Shown here one piece after another: positions 48,548 to 63,400 of a DNA stretch of 64,000 bases. This DNA is from Anisakis pegreffii. Taxonomy: Eukaryota; Nematoda; Chromadorea; Rhabditida; Anisakidae. Location: contig JAPYMA010000939.1 of NCBI GenBank assembly GCA_035041965.1, positions 62,001 through 126,000 of the forward strand, read 5' to 3'. The position numbers and the translations under genes are program-made. The notes beneath the pieces are model-generated. The model searched no databases and was not told the DNA's origin. It was given only the letters and a program-made list of their open reading frames with translations. Positions within the stretch are counted from its first letter, which is position 1, and every line of letters starts with the position of its first letter.

Positions 48548-51357
48548 TCATTTTCGATGTGGTACTCCAATGTTCACATCAATTCCCAACAAGAAACATG
48601 CTACGGTACTTTGAGCCATACGCCGTCTTAATAAAGCTTTACCGAATGCAGACAAATACGATTCATTTGGACGTTGTTCCAAATCCATCAAATATACAGT
48701 GATAAACATCGATATCTGCAATTCAACCTGTACCATGTGCGAATGAATGACAATTAATAACAATACTCTCTGTTATAGTGAGTGCGAAATTATTTACTTT
48801 ATGCAAAGATTATTGATGATGAAATGTAGGTGCTGAACGATGGAAGTAACAAAACATACCGGTTGTTTTTCAAGGATATTGTTCTGTATCTCAGGTGGAA
48901 TATACTCTCGAATATCGTCTAATTCAGGTGTGCACATCTCTGTTTCGATGTCGTACATGCCCGGTTGCATTACCTGTAAACATTATTCCATTGTACGCAA
49001 GCAATATGCGATAGTCGAACTATTGATAGATTGAGATGAGAGCATGGGAAAAGTCAGATAAACGTTATTCAAGAACATATCAAGGAATAAATTTAAGAGG
49101 GCGAACGTACATCGCATTGACAGTCATTGTCGATCACCTTACGGCCAGGTTGTGGACGTCGCGTTAGCGAGAGTTGAGTTGCTTGCTGCCTCATTTGTTT
49201 GCAGAAATCACAGAAGACACTAAAAGTTCGCTGATTAGCCAGGAATAATCGACAACGAAAGTGAATCTACCGATATTGAGGAGGAATGTTCATTTGTATC
49301 ATTCGAAAAGCATAAAATCTGTGGTTCCTCAGCAAACAAGTAAGGTTCCGTGCGTCTCTATCGCATTGTATTCACATCATTTGGAAATATTATTAAACCT
49401 TCACGAGTATGCCATTATCGAAACTTTTTGCACTCATTTGACACATTTTCACGAAGCTAATTCGCATAAAATATTCAATTTGCATGTATGAGGGCATTGA
49501 CATAATTGGATTCAGAAAACGATTTTCTATGAACACGAGCGATGCAATGCGTTCAGCAATTACCATGATCCGTCCAATTTGGCGCATGGGCACTGATTGA
49601 CTTTTTGATCGATCTTTTTAGAGCATGGCAGCGGTGGATTATTCGGATCGGGCGTTCCACCGATACGCATCTCAACTTCAGCGATCAGATTTTTGACCGG
49701 TCGAACAATTTCGACACCCAAAGCCTTGATTTTGATGCATCCCGGAATGATCGGGTTTTTCGGCGTTAAGAAGATTTTGTCCGGGTTGAAACGAATTGAT
49801 GGCCGATATTTGGAAATATCAATGCCACGTCGTGATAAATAAACTGAAAAAGGACGTGCTTTCTCAAGCGAGAAGATTTAATGAAACTTGAAATTTTAAT
49901 AAGGATTTAATTGGTTCTCTCAACTACATGATCACCACCTCATTCACTGAATCCATCCAATTGCCTATTTGAAGATTAACCACAGCTATGTCTAGAATTC
50001 ATACAAGCAAAGGAAGCGATTCTAATAAATACACGAATAAAATGACTGGACGGGAAAATGAGTCATCAATTATGCAGACGAAACAAATTCATTTAGCAAA
50101 ATTTTGAAAGCGAGTTGCTTATTTTCAAATCTATTTCAAGACAACAAAAATTCTCAATTTGGCGAACACCTTTTATGTTTTATGATATTGATTCTTTTTT
50201 GTATCATTTAATGTTTCAAATTGTTCCTTCCAATTCGTCATTCAATTTCTAATCTCTGAGTTACTATCGCTGAATCTGACGACATCATAAACGTATTCAA
50301 ACTGCCTCAGGCAATCCAGTTTAGTAACAATTATCTACTGGTATACTGAAAAGAACACTCATTACAGTTTTGCAACTCTGCGATCCCATTCGTCATTCCA
50401 TACGACTCCACAAAAAACTCTGAATTGAAATCGAATCCGAAACGCCGAAATTTTTCAAGTTCATACAAGTTTCTTTCAAGAGGATAGGAAATCGAAAATG
50501 TCCACAAAAAACGGTCATTTTGAAGTGAAAACACTGAACAGGTTGCATTTCTAGTCAGACAAGGAAGTTCCTCTCATTTTTTTTCACCCATAATTCGTCG
50601 GTGATAAATGCCAACAGCGTGGAACAGAATTCAAATTTCTGACGTATTTTCATTCAGTATTCGATCGATATGGAATAGAATTAATGGTGCGATAATGCAC
50701 CGCACTGTGACATTAATCATTCGAACTGTCATCGTGTGCTCTTTTCAGACAGCAAAAAATATGCTGAAGTGAACGATAGATATCCTTTTCAAATAACCAT
50801 TCAATTTTGATAAAAATTCTAAAAAAGGCGACTGATTGGTTTGTTACAAAAATTTCTGAGCAATATAGGTGAGTAGTTACGTGAACGTATGCACCTGATT
50901 ATTACGTCCATATAAATTACTTATGAATGATCGCACAAAAAATCTTATTGGTTAGGTACGTTCGAAATTTTTTGATTCTTAACAACTATTCAATTCAATC
51001 TTATTATCTGCTTATATAAATCAATGAGTTGAACCAGTGGACCTCAAAATAACTTATGATCGTATCCACTGATATTTGAAAAACAGAAGAACGTTCAGTT
51101 CGACCGAAAGTCAAACAAACCAAGAATAAGTAAGACTACATACTTGGACTACAAGCTCCAGAAACTCGAATGTCCACTTCGGCACGATCTGATCCTGATG
51201 GTACCGGAGGCATTTGACACGAACATGGTATGATCAGAAAAATAACAGCGGCGACTTGAAGTAATAAGGTGAAAGCAGGTTGATTTATGAAGAATCGTCG
51301 AGTGAATATCGTCGTCGAAGATTTGGAAGATTCAAAACGCGAATAGCTTATGGGCAT
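48548..51357 (-). CDS. Secreted GM2-activator-like (ML-fold) lipid-binding protein
   Basis: Five exons (51357-51144, 49843-49564, 49219-49111, 48973-48860, 48715-48548) join in phase to 294 residues plus stop. The N-terminus has a hydrophobic segment (AFTLLLQVAAVIFLIIP) ending in CSC, read as a signal peptide or anchor. Then come IIPGCIKIKALGVEIV, a Cys-rich centre (PCAKLDGSCVFCDFC), CQCDVMQPGMYDIETEMC and a final block with ACFLLGIDVNI. The order of Pro/Gly/Cys landmarks parallels human GM2 activator: PIIVPG, PC...GSC.F..FC, then CHCP..EGTY. These ML-fold proteins carry lipids between membrane and enzyme in lysosome or extracellular space. Two inserts and a 26-residue leader before the hydrophobic segment are unusual; a later start is possible. 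The family is inferred from landmarks recalled from memory, not from a search. Confidence 0.75.
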
Positions 51358-54300
51358 GATGAAGAAAACTGATGCAGTCGTCGCTCTACTGGAGAATCTG
51401 AGTCTTCCGTTTGTGGTGCTGTGCCTTCACGCGGTAATTTCTTTTGCAGCATCTTTCGATTGATGTGTAAGCTTCTGAGCAATGCAAAATATGCACAACA
51501 AACAAAGAGATAGATATACGCTCAGAAGCGATTGATCTTCAAATTAAAAAGAAACAGATAGAATCACAATGTGATCGATCTGTTGCGCAGATATAAAATG
51601 ATGATGAATTATCGTTGATTACAATCAACCATACACACCAATGGAGTGTGGTGCAACAAAGATGCGAGCGATCACTATTGAAACAGCGAAACAATGCCGA
51701 TATCGGATACGACGATTAACTCAAAATCTACCTGAAATTATTGAATTGTATGACGAGATATAACAGATAAACTGTTCATCAGCCACTAAACGACTGAGTG
51801 TAACAACGACTCAAGACAATACAAAAAGAGTTTCCGCGTTTGTGACAATGACACAAATGACAAAGATTATTGCAATTGCATGCGCAAGACAGCAGGTAAA
51901 TTAACGAATCGGGCAGAAATTTAACGTTGTTGCCATTAACACGTCCAACACTTGTATTGATAAGATCACTTTAAACTCTGAAACATTGATGCGTAGTAAT
52001 GATGTGATTTGCATTTGAGCGGAGAAATACGTTCGATGAATCGACTAAATGAATTCACTCTATGAATTTCACAGTGGCCACGACGACGACGTCAGTGAGC
52101 GATTGAATTCAGCGACATTGATTCGGTGATGATGATGTTGTTAGTTATTGATGGTGTGGCGGCGGTGTTTGATAGGAATGACCTAAAACAATTTATACAT
52201 CGAATCGTTGGTGCGCGGGTGTCATGCATGTGCGTACATTTGATTCGTGATAATTAGACTATTGAAACGCCACATCAGATAGTGACAATTTGACAACTTT
52301 AATTCTTCAACTTCGAGGCGACGGCGAGTGCAACCAGACAAACAATAATATTGACAATATCAATCAGGCGATCAGTCAATGAATTCATCAAATTAATAAT
52401 ACAAACAACAATGGTGATTATTTGAGAGAACGATTTCGGAACGTTATTGTTGGAACGCTAATATTAAAACATCAATGAAGAATGAAGATGCATGAGAATT
52501 TATTGAATAAGGAATGAACATCATAAGTGATCAGTGAAGAATGAAGATTCGTGAGGATTTGTTGAAAATGTTGACTGTCATGTCAGGGATGAGAGATGAA
52601 AACTTAAAGATGGCAAATGAATAATTTATTGATCGCAATCGATCTAAAGAGGATTTATATTGGATCAAAAGAGTTTCGCATTCGAATCCAATATCGAATG
52701 CACTAGATCCATCTTTAAAAATAACAATTTGATTAATCCCTTTCACCTCAATCTTTTCCCTTTTCTTTCAACATTTTTCATGGATATTTGAGAATTCCTT
52801 CCATCACCGTTAAAAAGTCTTCATTACCATTGCTCTTGTCATTACACTATAGGCAAATTCCCAACGAATATCACTCGAAAAATTCGTTGTTGTGTGGTTG
52901 TTCGAATGATCGATTAGATTCATTGAATATGTGTGCAATTACATCAACTGAATTGATAGAACTTCCTTGATTTTAAACAATAATCTCATGATAGAAATAT
53001 CAACAAACCTGTACGCGCCTACAGTCTTCAACGATTCTTGATGTGGACACTAATACATCAGATTTTCATCAGTTCTCAAAAAGCATTGTTAACTCCCATA
53101 AGGTTCACTATCATAAATGTCATTTCCATTCAATCCAAAGAATCTAGCTATTGGTTCAAATACTTCGAATCAGTTTCTGAAGCTTGAATTTGCTTTTAAA
53201 TACAATTTTGTGTGATCGTTCTCACTTGGAGAACAGGACCTTATTCGTACTGCTCTCTTCTCTCCTCTAATTACCGCACATAATTGCAGTAAATTTAATC
53301 TAGTCAACGTTATCGTCAATTAAACCACCATATTCAATGCATTCAGATACAATAACTGAATAATCTGATTCAAGGATAACTTTTGATGATTCATGAATGA
53401 GGACGTAACATATAGCAGAAACGGATCGAACGTTTCAAAGATAATCACTAACTGGGCTTTTCTAACAATTTTATACGATCGCATTGATCTGCAAAAAAAT
53501 CTTTTGAATAATCATTCATAATTACTACATCAGTAAATCAATCAAAATAACATCGAAAAATCGCATTCTGTATTGATTGCATGATCAATTATCTGGTACA
53601 GACTCTTGATGGATCTGGTTAATGACATGGACAAGTGGATAATTCGCTTGGTGAAAGGGATGATCGAAAAGAATACCAATCAATTCATACAACAGCACAA
53701 GCGGATGACTGCAACAAAAAATGAAATCAGCAAATTTTAATTCCCATCTGAAAATTATAATAATTGTCAAACTTGAACGAAAACCTGAAAACCGTTTCCA
53801 TTCTGTGGATATGATAGAAGTTCCACTGGAGCCGCCTTAAATAGCATAACGGGGAACAAAAGTGAGAATTGAGTGCAGTTAATTGTATGAGCCAAACCTC
53901 CCTATTTCGATCGCATTGTTATCAGTTCTTCAATGCTCTCCCGCTTGGAATTTTCATTAAATTAATATAATTTTCATGAAGACTCGGCAACCACTGCATT
54001 ATTCCAGTTATTTGATTCTATCCAATATTCAGATGCAATCGGCTGAATCATCCGAATTCTAGAATAACTGGAATTCTCGTATTTTGAGGAGGACAAAAAA
54101 AGCGCTTTTTGATGATTCATGAGTGAGAACTTGTCATTAGTATTGAACTGGAACGGATCAAATATCTCAAAAAATGATCAAACGATGAATTTTTACTCCA
54201 CCATGCACTTGTCTACGCATCATTCATCGCTACCATCAGCATCTACCTAATATCCCACACTGTCATTCACTATAAAAACCTGGAATCATTGAATCGTAAT

Positions 54301-57300
54301 CGTCACTTAACACCACCAACTGGTATCAAAGAACTAATGCTTCTAGGCTCATTTACCTGCAAACACCCGTGAAATCTTCGAAACCTTATCACACTTAAAT
54401 GGACTTATCCATACAAATGAAACTTCCGAATCGTCGCAAAATCATCAAACATTCCGACGAAAATGAAATACAAATGCGGATGAACAATTGAAATTGTCAG
54501 CACTGAAAATCGACAAATGAATGATACATAAAATAACTAAAAATGAAATTTCACTGAACTGAACGCGGAACATTTCATGCAAATGATTTACTTCCAGTTA
54601 AATCCGAATATAATCTACACTATATCTATTGTTGCAATCGTTGCAGAGCAGCAACATTTGTGGTTGGTTTTGCTATTATTTGGAAGGATTATTAGCATTA
54701 AAAAACAACAATCTATTGGTATTGCACAATACTTCCTAGTAATCACCGCCATCACAACTTGTCATTGCATTCGCCATTGTTGCCATTGAGGAAATTAACC
54801 GATATTGTCAGTATGAAAACCAAAATTTGCACAGTGTCACGTTTTAGATATGCTCACAAAATGTTAAAATCAGGTTTTTTCTTGGCAATTCTCTATGCTT
54901 CACTGACCATATCATTATTCAACTCAACAATAGGTATCAATAACGATTGCAATGCATCACACTTCGTTTTTCAAATCATATGAATAATTGTAATTTTTTT
55001 AACGAATGATCCGCTGTCACTGAACAGAAATAATTGACACCAGAATACCGACAATTGGGAATCGTTACTCTGGCACGTTCCAATAATTTCAGATCACGTC
55101 CCTGGCATCAAACAGCTCATTCTCTCAACAATGAGCAAGTAATAATGATAGACTGCATACTAATTCCGAATGATGACTGCATGTTAAGACCAAAACTGGC
55201 ATCCAGTAGTGTCTCATAGAAATTAATGAATTTAGAATGATTAGACGATCAGTACAGCTACAACAGTTCAGTCATGAAACTGAATTCAGGAGCCTAAACG
55301 GTTTCAGATAGTGCATCTCACGGTTTAACAACTTTCCAGATGATATTTTGACTATTATAGCTTGCTTTAACGTGAGCTTGCAGGTGTCATCCTATGAAAT
55401 CATATAGTCAGCGGCCATACCATCCATTACCGATCTGCAGGAGATCAAACACTTAAGATGGCGGTAGCCATACACCTACTTCCTATTTTGATGCAGTTGA
55501 TATGTGAATGCTCAATTTTGTAATAGAGTATCTCCACTCAACAATATACATTTCTTCCATATAATAAGCTCCAACCAGGTCGTGCTCTTGCATACATCCA
55601 CGAGATATTAACGCCTCGTCGATGAATTGTTCTCATATTGATATCTTAACGTTCAGCATCTAATGTCCATACGAAAACATTTATCAGTCACTACAGAATC
55701 TATTAACTTCTAACATATAGTCGATTTCAATAAGTGAACAACTAAGAGCACCTTAAATGCGTTCTCACCCAACTTCATAAAATCAACTACCTATCCTTAA
55801 TGAAGATCAATCAAGCTCATTGATTCAAATGTAAAATCACATCCAAAAATCACATTTCATCAACATATTTATTTGTGTAAAAGTTAATTATCATACAAAC
55901 AAACATCATACAAGCATATCAACATCAATACACTCGATTGCAATGTATATCTCGAATGTATGACATGACAGGTCAATGATAACAATTACCGATAAATATG
56001 TTAACGTGATAATGATGATGATTCCATACTCTTATACACATCAAATCGATTGTGCTGCACGCAACAAAAAAACTCGATCAGAAATCAAAATCTAATGAAT
56101 CTCAAAACTAATCCTGCCGACCTCCACTCATTGGAATCCTTTTCTCAATGATTTACATCAAATTAAATCACCCAAACAAACTGGTGCATGCAAATTAAGT
56201 GCATTCACAGCCAAAAACAAAACGATTACAACATCCAAAAAAATTACAAATAGCAAAGAATTCCATGATAAAATAGTGCGATAAATACGGTGAAAACAGT
56301 AACGGCAATAACATAACCATAACATCAATGTAATTTTGAAGTGATCATAATAACGTAACCATAATGATAACCATAATAATAAGAATAACGTAATAATAAG
56401 TAATCATAAAGTGATAATCACAAAAATTCCAAAACAAAACCCAACAAAAATGTGCAACCAAACTGAACATTCACAAGAGGATAAATTAACACTAATAATG
56501 AACAATAAATCAATTCATTACTATCGCCACTATTACTATACACAATCCGTTCTTTAACAACATACAACAAAATAAACAATTTTACAGCACTCACAAGATG
56601 CACAATTTTTGAATACTTTAATGAGAACAACAACAACAAAAAAAAAGAATCAACGCTTCAAAATTCCTTCAAAACGATAACATAACAATTTTCGCTTACG
56701 TTACGACGACAATGGACATTATACTAAGGATATCTGATCAATAAAAATCTCCTCCATGTTACTTAACCCTTCTTCTATCAGCTATTCACCTATACTTCTA
56801 CATCCCGAGAACACTTTGCACCGTTAGCCAGAAGTTACAAACATTTAAAAGGGTATTCAATGCAGTCAATTCAGGTAAATATTAGACGACAAATATTATT
56901 CGCATTATCATAACATGTCAACTTACTAAACACCAACCCTACCACTGAAGCAGGCTTCGAAAGAACCACCAACATCAACCCTCACCACATAGAGAATAAC
57001 AGCAACGAATGGGTAATGAACAGATAATTTTGAAAACACTTCAAGAAGGACAAAACGGAACGAGAACGAATAGAAATACACAGAATGAATATGCGCACAT
57101 TACATCTTTATATTGGCAGATAACTGAACAAACAACAATAACAATAAAATAACAAATATTCACAGCATTTTCACATCTTCTGACATCCAATCATCCAACT
57201 ACTTAATCTGAATTATCCCCAAAGAACATGACGAATCGAGCCGAAGACATTCCCAGACGATGAAATTCACTCAAAACAAAGGTATTAACGTATGGAAGAT

Positions 57301-57491
57301 ATTCCCCATAATCAGGCTTCATCACACAAAATATTGAGAAGTTGAACGCATTCAACGCTACTTTCAACTCATTGTGTCATAAATTCACCAAGAGAATTCC
57401 CGAATATTACTGCTTTGAACAATCGCTCTCTCCAGGGAAACCCTCTAAATGTTGCCTCGGTTTTTACATCAGTTTCTTCATCCACCAATTA
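51358..57491. other. 6-kb interval without a recognised gene
   Basis: Open frames here are short and lack supported splicing. Two segments near 53350-53450 and 54020-54180 share GATGATTCATGA, followed at similar spacing by AACGGATC, and look like an old duplication. The part next to 51357 must hold the promoter of the ML-fold gene, and the part next to 57491 the 3' UTR of the zinc-finger gene. Confidence 0.5.
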
Positions 57492-60400
57492 TTATTCTTC
57501 AGTGATAAACTCTGCCTCTTCGGCCTCTTCTGCTTCCAGTCCTTGACTTGGCTGACCTCCACCAGCGGATTTTTGCAATATCTCACCTGCAAAAAACGCT
57601 CGCATAAATTATTATCGATTCAACTCGACAAAATAAAACATAAATAACAACTGAATAATCTAAAACAGCTCATCAGTAAGGTAAAGAAAGCATTCTGACC
57701 TTGTGGCTGTTCAGCTTCTAACGTCTCTTCACCGATCACTTCTTCCTCAACAACTGCAGTTGGCGGCTGGCTATCCTCATCGTCTTGCTGAAATTGCAAA
57801 AGCCCTCATAAACGTTCCTAGTCAATACTATCACATCCACATCGCATCTAATCACCAATTGTATTACCTACCGTCTCTTGATGCTGCTGTTGCTCATCAG
57901 ATGACTGCTGAGCATTCGCGTCACCCATCTCGGCATCTCCTCCAGATAATGTGGCTGCCAGCTGCTGCGCTGTTTCATCGTCAATTTCTTCGCCTTCACC
58001 CATTAACACATAAACGCGCTCACCATCAGCACCTTCTAAGGCTTGTACCTGAAATTGTATCAATAACAATCATACCATCATATCAGATAAAAATGAAAAA
58101 TATTCATTCACATTCACTAATTACAAAGTTAACTTAGTTTGCAAACAATTCCTAACCTTTTCAAAATCAACACCATACTGTGCCCTCAACATTGCGATCG
58201 TCTCTGGATCTGTGATGAAACCATTTTCGTCAACTCGTTCATCTGCAACGTTTCATTTTCATACAGTTATGATTCAATCAGCAATAAACATTTCAACAAG
58301 TTCGCAAATAAATAAAAGTCTTCACACTGCTAATGATATTCGACTGCAAGCACCAACCAAAACGTTCACTTCAGTCAAATGAATACCATTAAATCAATAT
58401 AATTCAACTCAGAATTAATAGCAACAAATAAATGCAAGCATAAGAACCAATCACTGAGAAAAATTCAACTTACTTAGTGCACGACTTTCAACGTTCATTT
58501 GCTGCTCAGTGTCGGCTTGTCTCTTCTGTTTCATATTCTGAAATCAATGTTCACAATGAAGGTTGATGAATACTTTTATTATTGATAAAATGATAAAAGT
58601 AAAACAGTAACAATAAAGTCAATGTAACAACAAAATATAAATAACAATAACAATAATATAACAACCTTTAATCGATCTCGCATTCCCGCATATTCAGGCA
58701 TCATATCTGGATGCTTTGATTTCAGATGCCTTATTGCACGACACATGTTGAACGGTTTATGAAGGGCGTACGTCATATTGCACACCAAACATTCAATTAA
58801 TTGCGGATGAACAAATTCCATGCATCCATCTGAGACTCGTTCTAATCGAGCCTAGAACAACACCAACAATAAGTCCCTATCTTTTCCTTACCAACTCTCA
58901 TCTACATGCACAAAAACGCCTTATATGCAGCGTTCACCATCAGCATATCGCAATTTCACAATGTTATTTTGCAATACTAAACATTTTCAGAGATTTTCAT
59001 AGGAAGCCATAAGCCATAAACCTGAAGTATTAAACCAACCTTGCACAATTCATATTGCATATTCTCTAACTCGTCCGGATGAGTCGCACGAAAATGTCGA
59101 ATAGCACCGGCCGATATAACAGCAGCCAAGATGTCACCTTTGCACAGTTTACATCGCCAGTGACATTCAGTTACTGGCTCAACGTATTTACTACCGATAG
59201 GCGCCGCTTGCCTTAGTGCTGGCATTATAAAGTGGCGTTTCGGTTTACTGCGCCGACCTGAAACAATCACAATCAATTCTGTGAGCGTAATCGCAATCGC
59301 AAAAACGAAATTTCCCCATTCAGCTCATACCTCTTTTAAAAAATCAAACAAAACAAAATTCAAGTTCACTCATTTCAAAACAACCACCCACCGAAACTCA
59401 TCCGACTGTTCAAATAAGCCTCAGGTCCAGCACCGAACGTTTGCTCGTCTTCTTCGTCATCCTCATCGCTCATGAACGCATCTGTCGAATCGGCACCACC
59501 AGCTTGAAGACGGCGTAGACGTCGCTCGATTACTGAAATCATCACATCGCTTCATCACATAACTTCCACCTACTTCATACTATTTTGCTGATCGAAAATA
59601 ACAAATAAACCAAATGTTACTTCTAATAAAATCATTCAAAATAATAGCTATCTCAAACTGACATTTATCCAACGCTGCCTCTGATGTGTGTATCGTTTCA
59701 AATTTCGCACAACGTATATGATGTTCATCCGGTAGTGACACACCAAACTCTTCACCGTATTTCTCCGTTAATCGCGCATTTATTACCAATTCCTGCAATT
59801 CACTCAAAACTCTAAAACCGCTTATCAAACTCAAAATTTGATGCACAATCAGCAAAATGACATAAATCAATGAAGTAAACGGATTCGATTCAAGCCACAA
59901 ACCTGTAAGCAGAGATTGCACTTCGGCACCTCCACCTCGTCTGGATGCACTTCAGAGAAATGCATCGCCAACGCATCCGTATCCATGAACATACCACACC
60001 AAATACACTGCAGGTTATCACCCACATCCAGCGATGTGTCAATCACAGCAAAATCTTGCGTCGACAACGGTTTACCCATTCCTGGTTGCGGTGACTAAAA
60101 CACTTTTTTGCTCATAAATCTTCCAAAAAACCTAAATCAAGTGATCACAATGATCTTGATTTAAACAAATCGTGCAAATTCTTACTCGATCTTTCCATGT
60201 TCCAGCACATCTGTGTGCAGACGGATGCCATGCGTTGAAGTGTCTCACCAGATGCACCACTTCAAATTTACGGTTCAACGATACCACTGCATTACAGATA
60301 CCACATCGCGCATGCTGCTTATCCACTAACGTTACTGGCACCTGCAAAATTGAATCGCAATCAAACTATTTTCAATTTTAACTGAGAAAAACAATAATAT

Positions 60401-63400
60401 GGGTATCGCAAAAAAAAAACAAAAAAAGCGATGCCACATACTTTTCGTCCCATTTTCTCTACCATCTTCTTGCGCAATGCATTATCCAATTGTGCCAATG
60501 ACATTTCGTTTGGATTCACTCTAACTTGCGAGACACGTCTCAGAACACGTGTTGAACGCGATAAACGCAGTGGATCATAGGCTGCACTTCTAAATCCATT
60601 TTCCATATGTTTCTTCTCACTACTCAACTTATCCCTCAGCCACACCTCATATGGAATCTCCTCGAAATCCATACTGCCACCATCGCCAAGCACCTTCAAA
60701 CTGTCCATTTTCAATGACCCAAATGAACCAATGAAACAATTCAACCAAAACGCACCCACAATGACAATAACTGACGATAACACGACATTCTTTTGAAATC
60801 AGCCTTTTCCCAGATACAATGTTCTCAATAAATATTCCTTCTAAACTATCTGAAATTTGTAATCCTTTCCCAAAAACAGCAACTTTCACAACGACATGCA
60901 GGGCAGATATCAACATGAAATGAACTCTGCTTCCAGTTGATATAATCAATCCGTTATTAACACTAACATCAGGGTGTTGTGTTGGTAAATGCTCACTCAT
61001 CAACAGATCATACGGCACGATTTCTCCGCATAGACCACAACAAATGTTCTTGTTGTCCAAGAAATTGAACTCTACGGCACGTAAGTCCTGTTGTGCCGGC
61101 TCATCCAGCAACATACCGTTCTCGTCGATATAGTAGGTCTCATCTGAAATCTCCATCATCATTCACATCCATTCGGATCAAAATGTTCATGAAGCCAACC
61201 AGTTTCTAGAATAACATAATCAACTGAACATTTCAGATGAACCTATATGATGCAAGGGTATTCATCAATAAATCAAAATTACCATCAATTGGTTGACCAC
61301 CGTTCACTTGAATGAATTGCTGTGTGCCACCTGGTGACTGCACTCGAATCACTTCACCCATGCCCTCGATATATTCTGTTTCCTAAAACCTTCCTCTTCT
61401 TCAATGCTGACGATCGACGAATAATCTTCACACTACCCTTATTAGACACTATCTTAACTAACTAAAAATTTCGCCTTCCAATCATTTTCTTAACAAATTT
61501 TAAACTACCACTACGGACAGAACTACACCAATATATCATTCAACCAAACAACTGCTTAGAACAAAACTAAAAACAAAATTAGAATAAAAGGTAAGACTGA
61601 ATCATTAAATATCCCCCAAATATCAGAATAATACTCACCTGGGTCCTTTCTACATTGTCCATTTCTAGTACTTCTTCTCCAACTGGAGCTCCTTCGGGGT
61701 CAAGATGCGGCGGTGCCTCTTCGTCCTCATCTCCTCCACTCGGTCGCCCTTCCTTACCACCAGCCACGTCCATCGACGATCCAACCTCGGCGGCTGCATC
61801 AGCACCTTCTGCACTCGTGCTGCCATCTACTCCAGTCCCGTCTGCTGCTGCTGCTGCCTGTTCTTTCTTCAACTGAGCCCGACGTCTTTCCATTTCTGCA
61901 CTACTTGCTAAAATGAACATACATCTCTATACGTATCTGTAAAATGTTCAACAACAACAATAACTCCAGTCTCATCACTCAAGTCTCATAATTCACAACA
62001 AATCTTTAACATTTTCTCACAAATAATGATTAACATCTTGAGTCTGAGAGCAACAAACCAATCAGATTATACACCAAAAAATTTCGTCAATGAAGACTAG
62101 CTAACGGTAAATATTCTCACTTGTGATTATAACCCACACCAAATTTTCTTTGTCAAACAACAACACCTATCACAAAGGAAACATGCTCTCAGATCTGACA
62201 ACTTACTCTGACATGATCTAGGGTCTTGTGGCTGCTCTTCAGTTGTTTCAACCTCTTCTTCCATCTCTAAATCAGCTTCTGTAAAAATCAGCGTTTCACC
62301 ATCCTCGCCAATGTGCTCCTCTATTATTTCTTCATCACCCACTTCGATCGGTTCATAGATCACCTGCAAAAGGATCACTCAATCGTATTATCCCTCCACG
62401 TTTCTATCTCAAATATGCACATTCTTTCGGATATAACTGACAAACTCAATCCAATTCCTTAACTATGAACAACTATTTGACTGTTTACATACATAAAACA
62501 AAGTCAAATCAAATAAAAATCCCTCTTACCTCTTCACCGTCTTCATTTATGATGATTTGTTGTCCTTGAGGTATAAATTCTTGTCCATCAATACTCTCCA
62601 AATATCTACTGCAACTTAAATTTTTGAAATATTATAAGATACGCAAATTTCTAAACATGTCCCAAAAAACCAATCCAAAATGGTCTAAAATCTTGTCTCA
62701 ATCATTCTCTGACCATAACAATAACTAAACTACCACTCACTAAAACAACAATAATAATCATAATAACCTTGCATGTGCATCTTCTCGATACGATCGTGTA
62801 ACAAAAGGATACGACACTTGATCATGCTCACGAATAGTTACCGTTCGACGAGGTGATCTAAAATTCCCAAACTCTTAATCACAATCCAAAACTCAGACTC
62901 AATGAACAAAACCAACCCCTCTACATACACCAACAACCCTTCTCTACAAACAATGCTCAATACCATTATCGCATGATTACAAAATACATAAATACACATC
63001 TATAGATAATGCCTAATCTCCTTCAAACACATGCCATGCAACTATAAAAAGCAATCAAATTTACTAAACACTCTATCCTCATATTATCTATATCATTCTC
63101 AAAACCTCCTATAAAATTGTTTCAATAATAGGAACAGCCCCAACTCCACGAAAGAATTATTATAATCTAACAAAAAGACAAGTCAAAAACTCAAAAAGTT
63201 TCCTTGCAGTCTCAGAATCAGAATTCAATTTCACTAATCACAAATTTTTTCAAATCGCCTATCCAGATTCCACTCACCGTGGTGTATAGAACTGTTGTTG
63301 TTGCTGCTGTTGGCTCCTCAAGGAGGACAAACGCTGCTGCGAAGTGTCCACCAATCCTCCAGACCGACGATCCAAAATCCGTGGTTGTTGATGTGATGAC

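Noticed and set aside
61655..61916. Three overlapping Ser/Cys/His-rich plus-strand open frames
   Set aside because: Antisense shadows of the acidic, Ala-rich exon of the zinc-finger gene.
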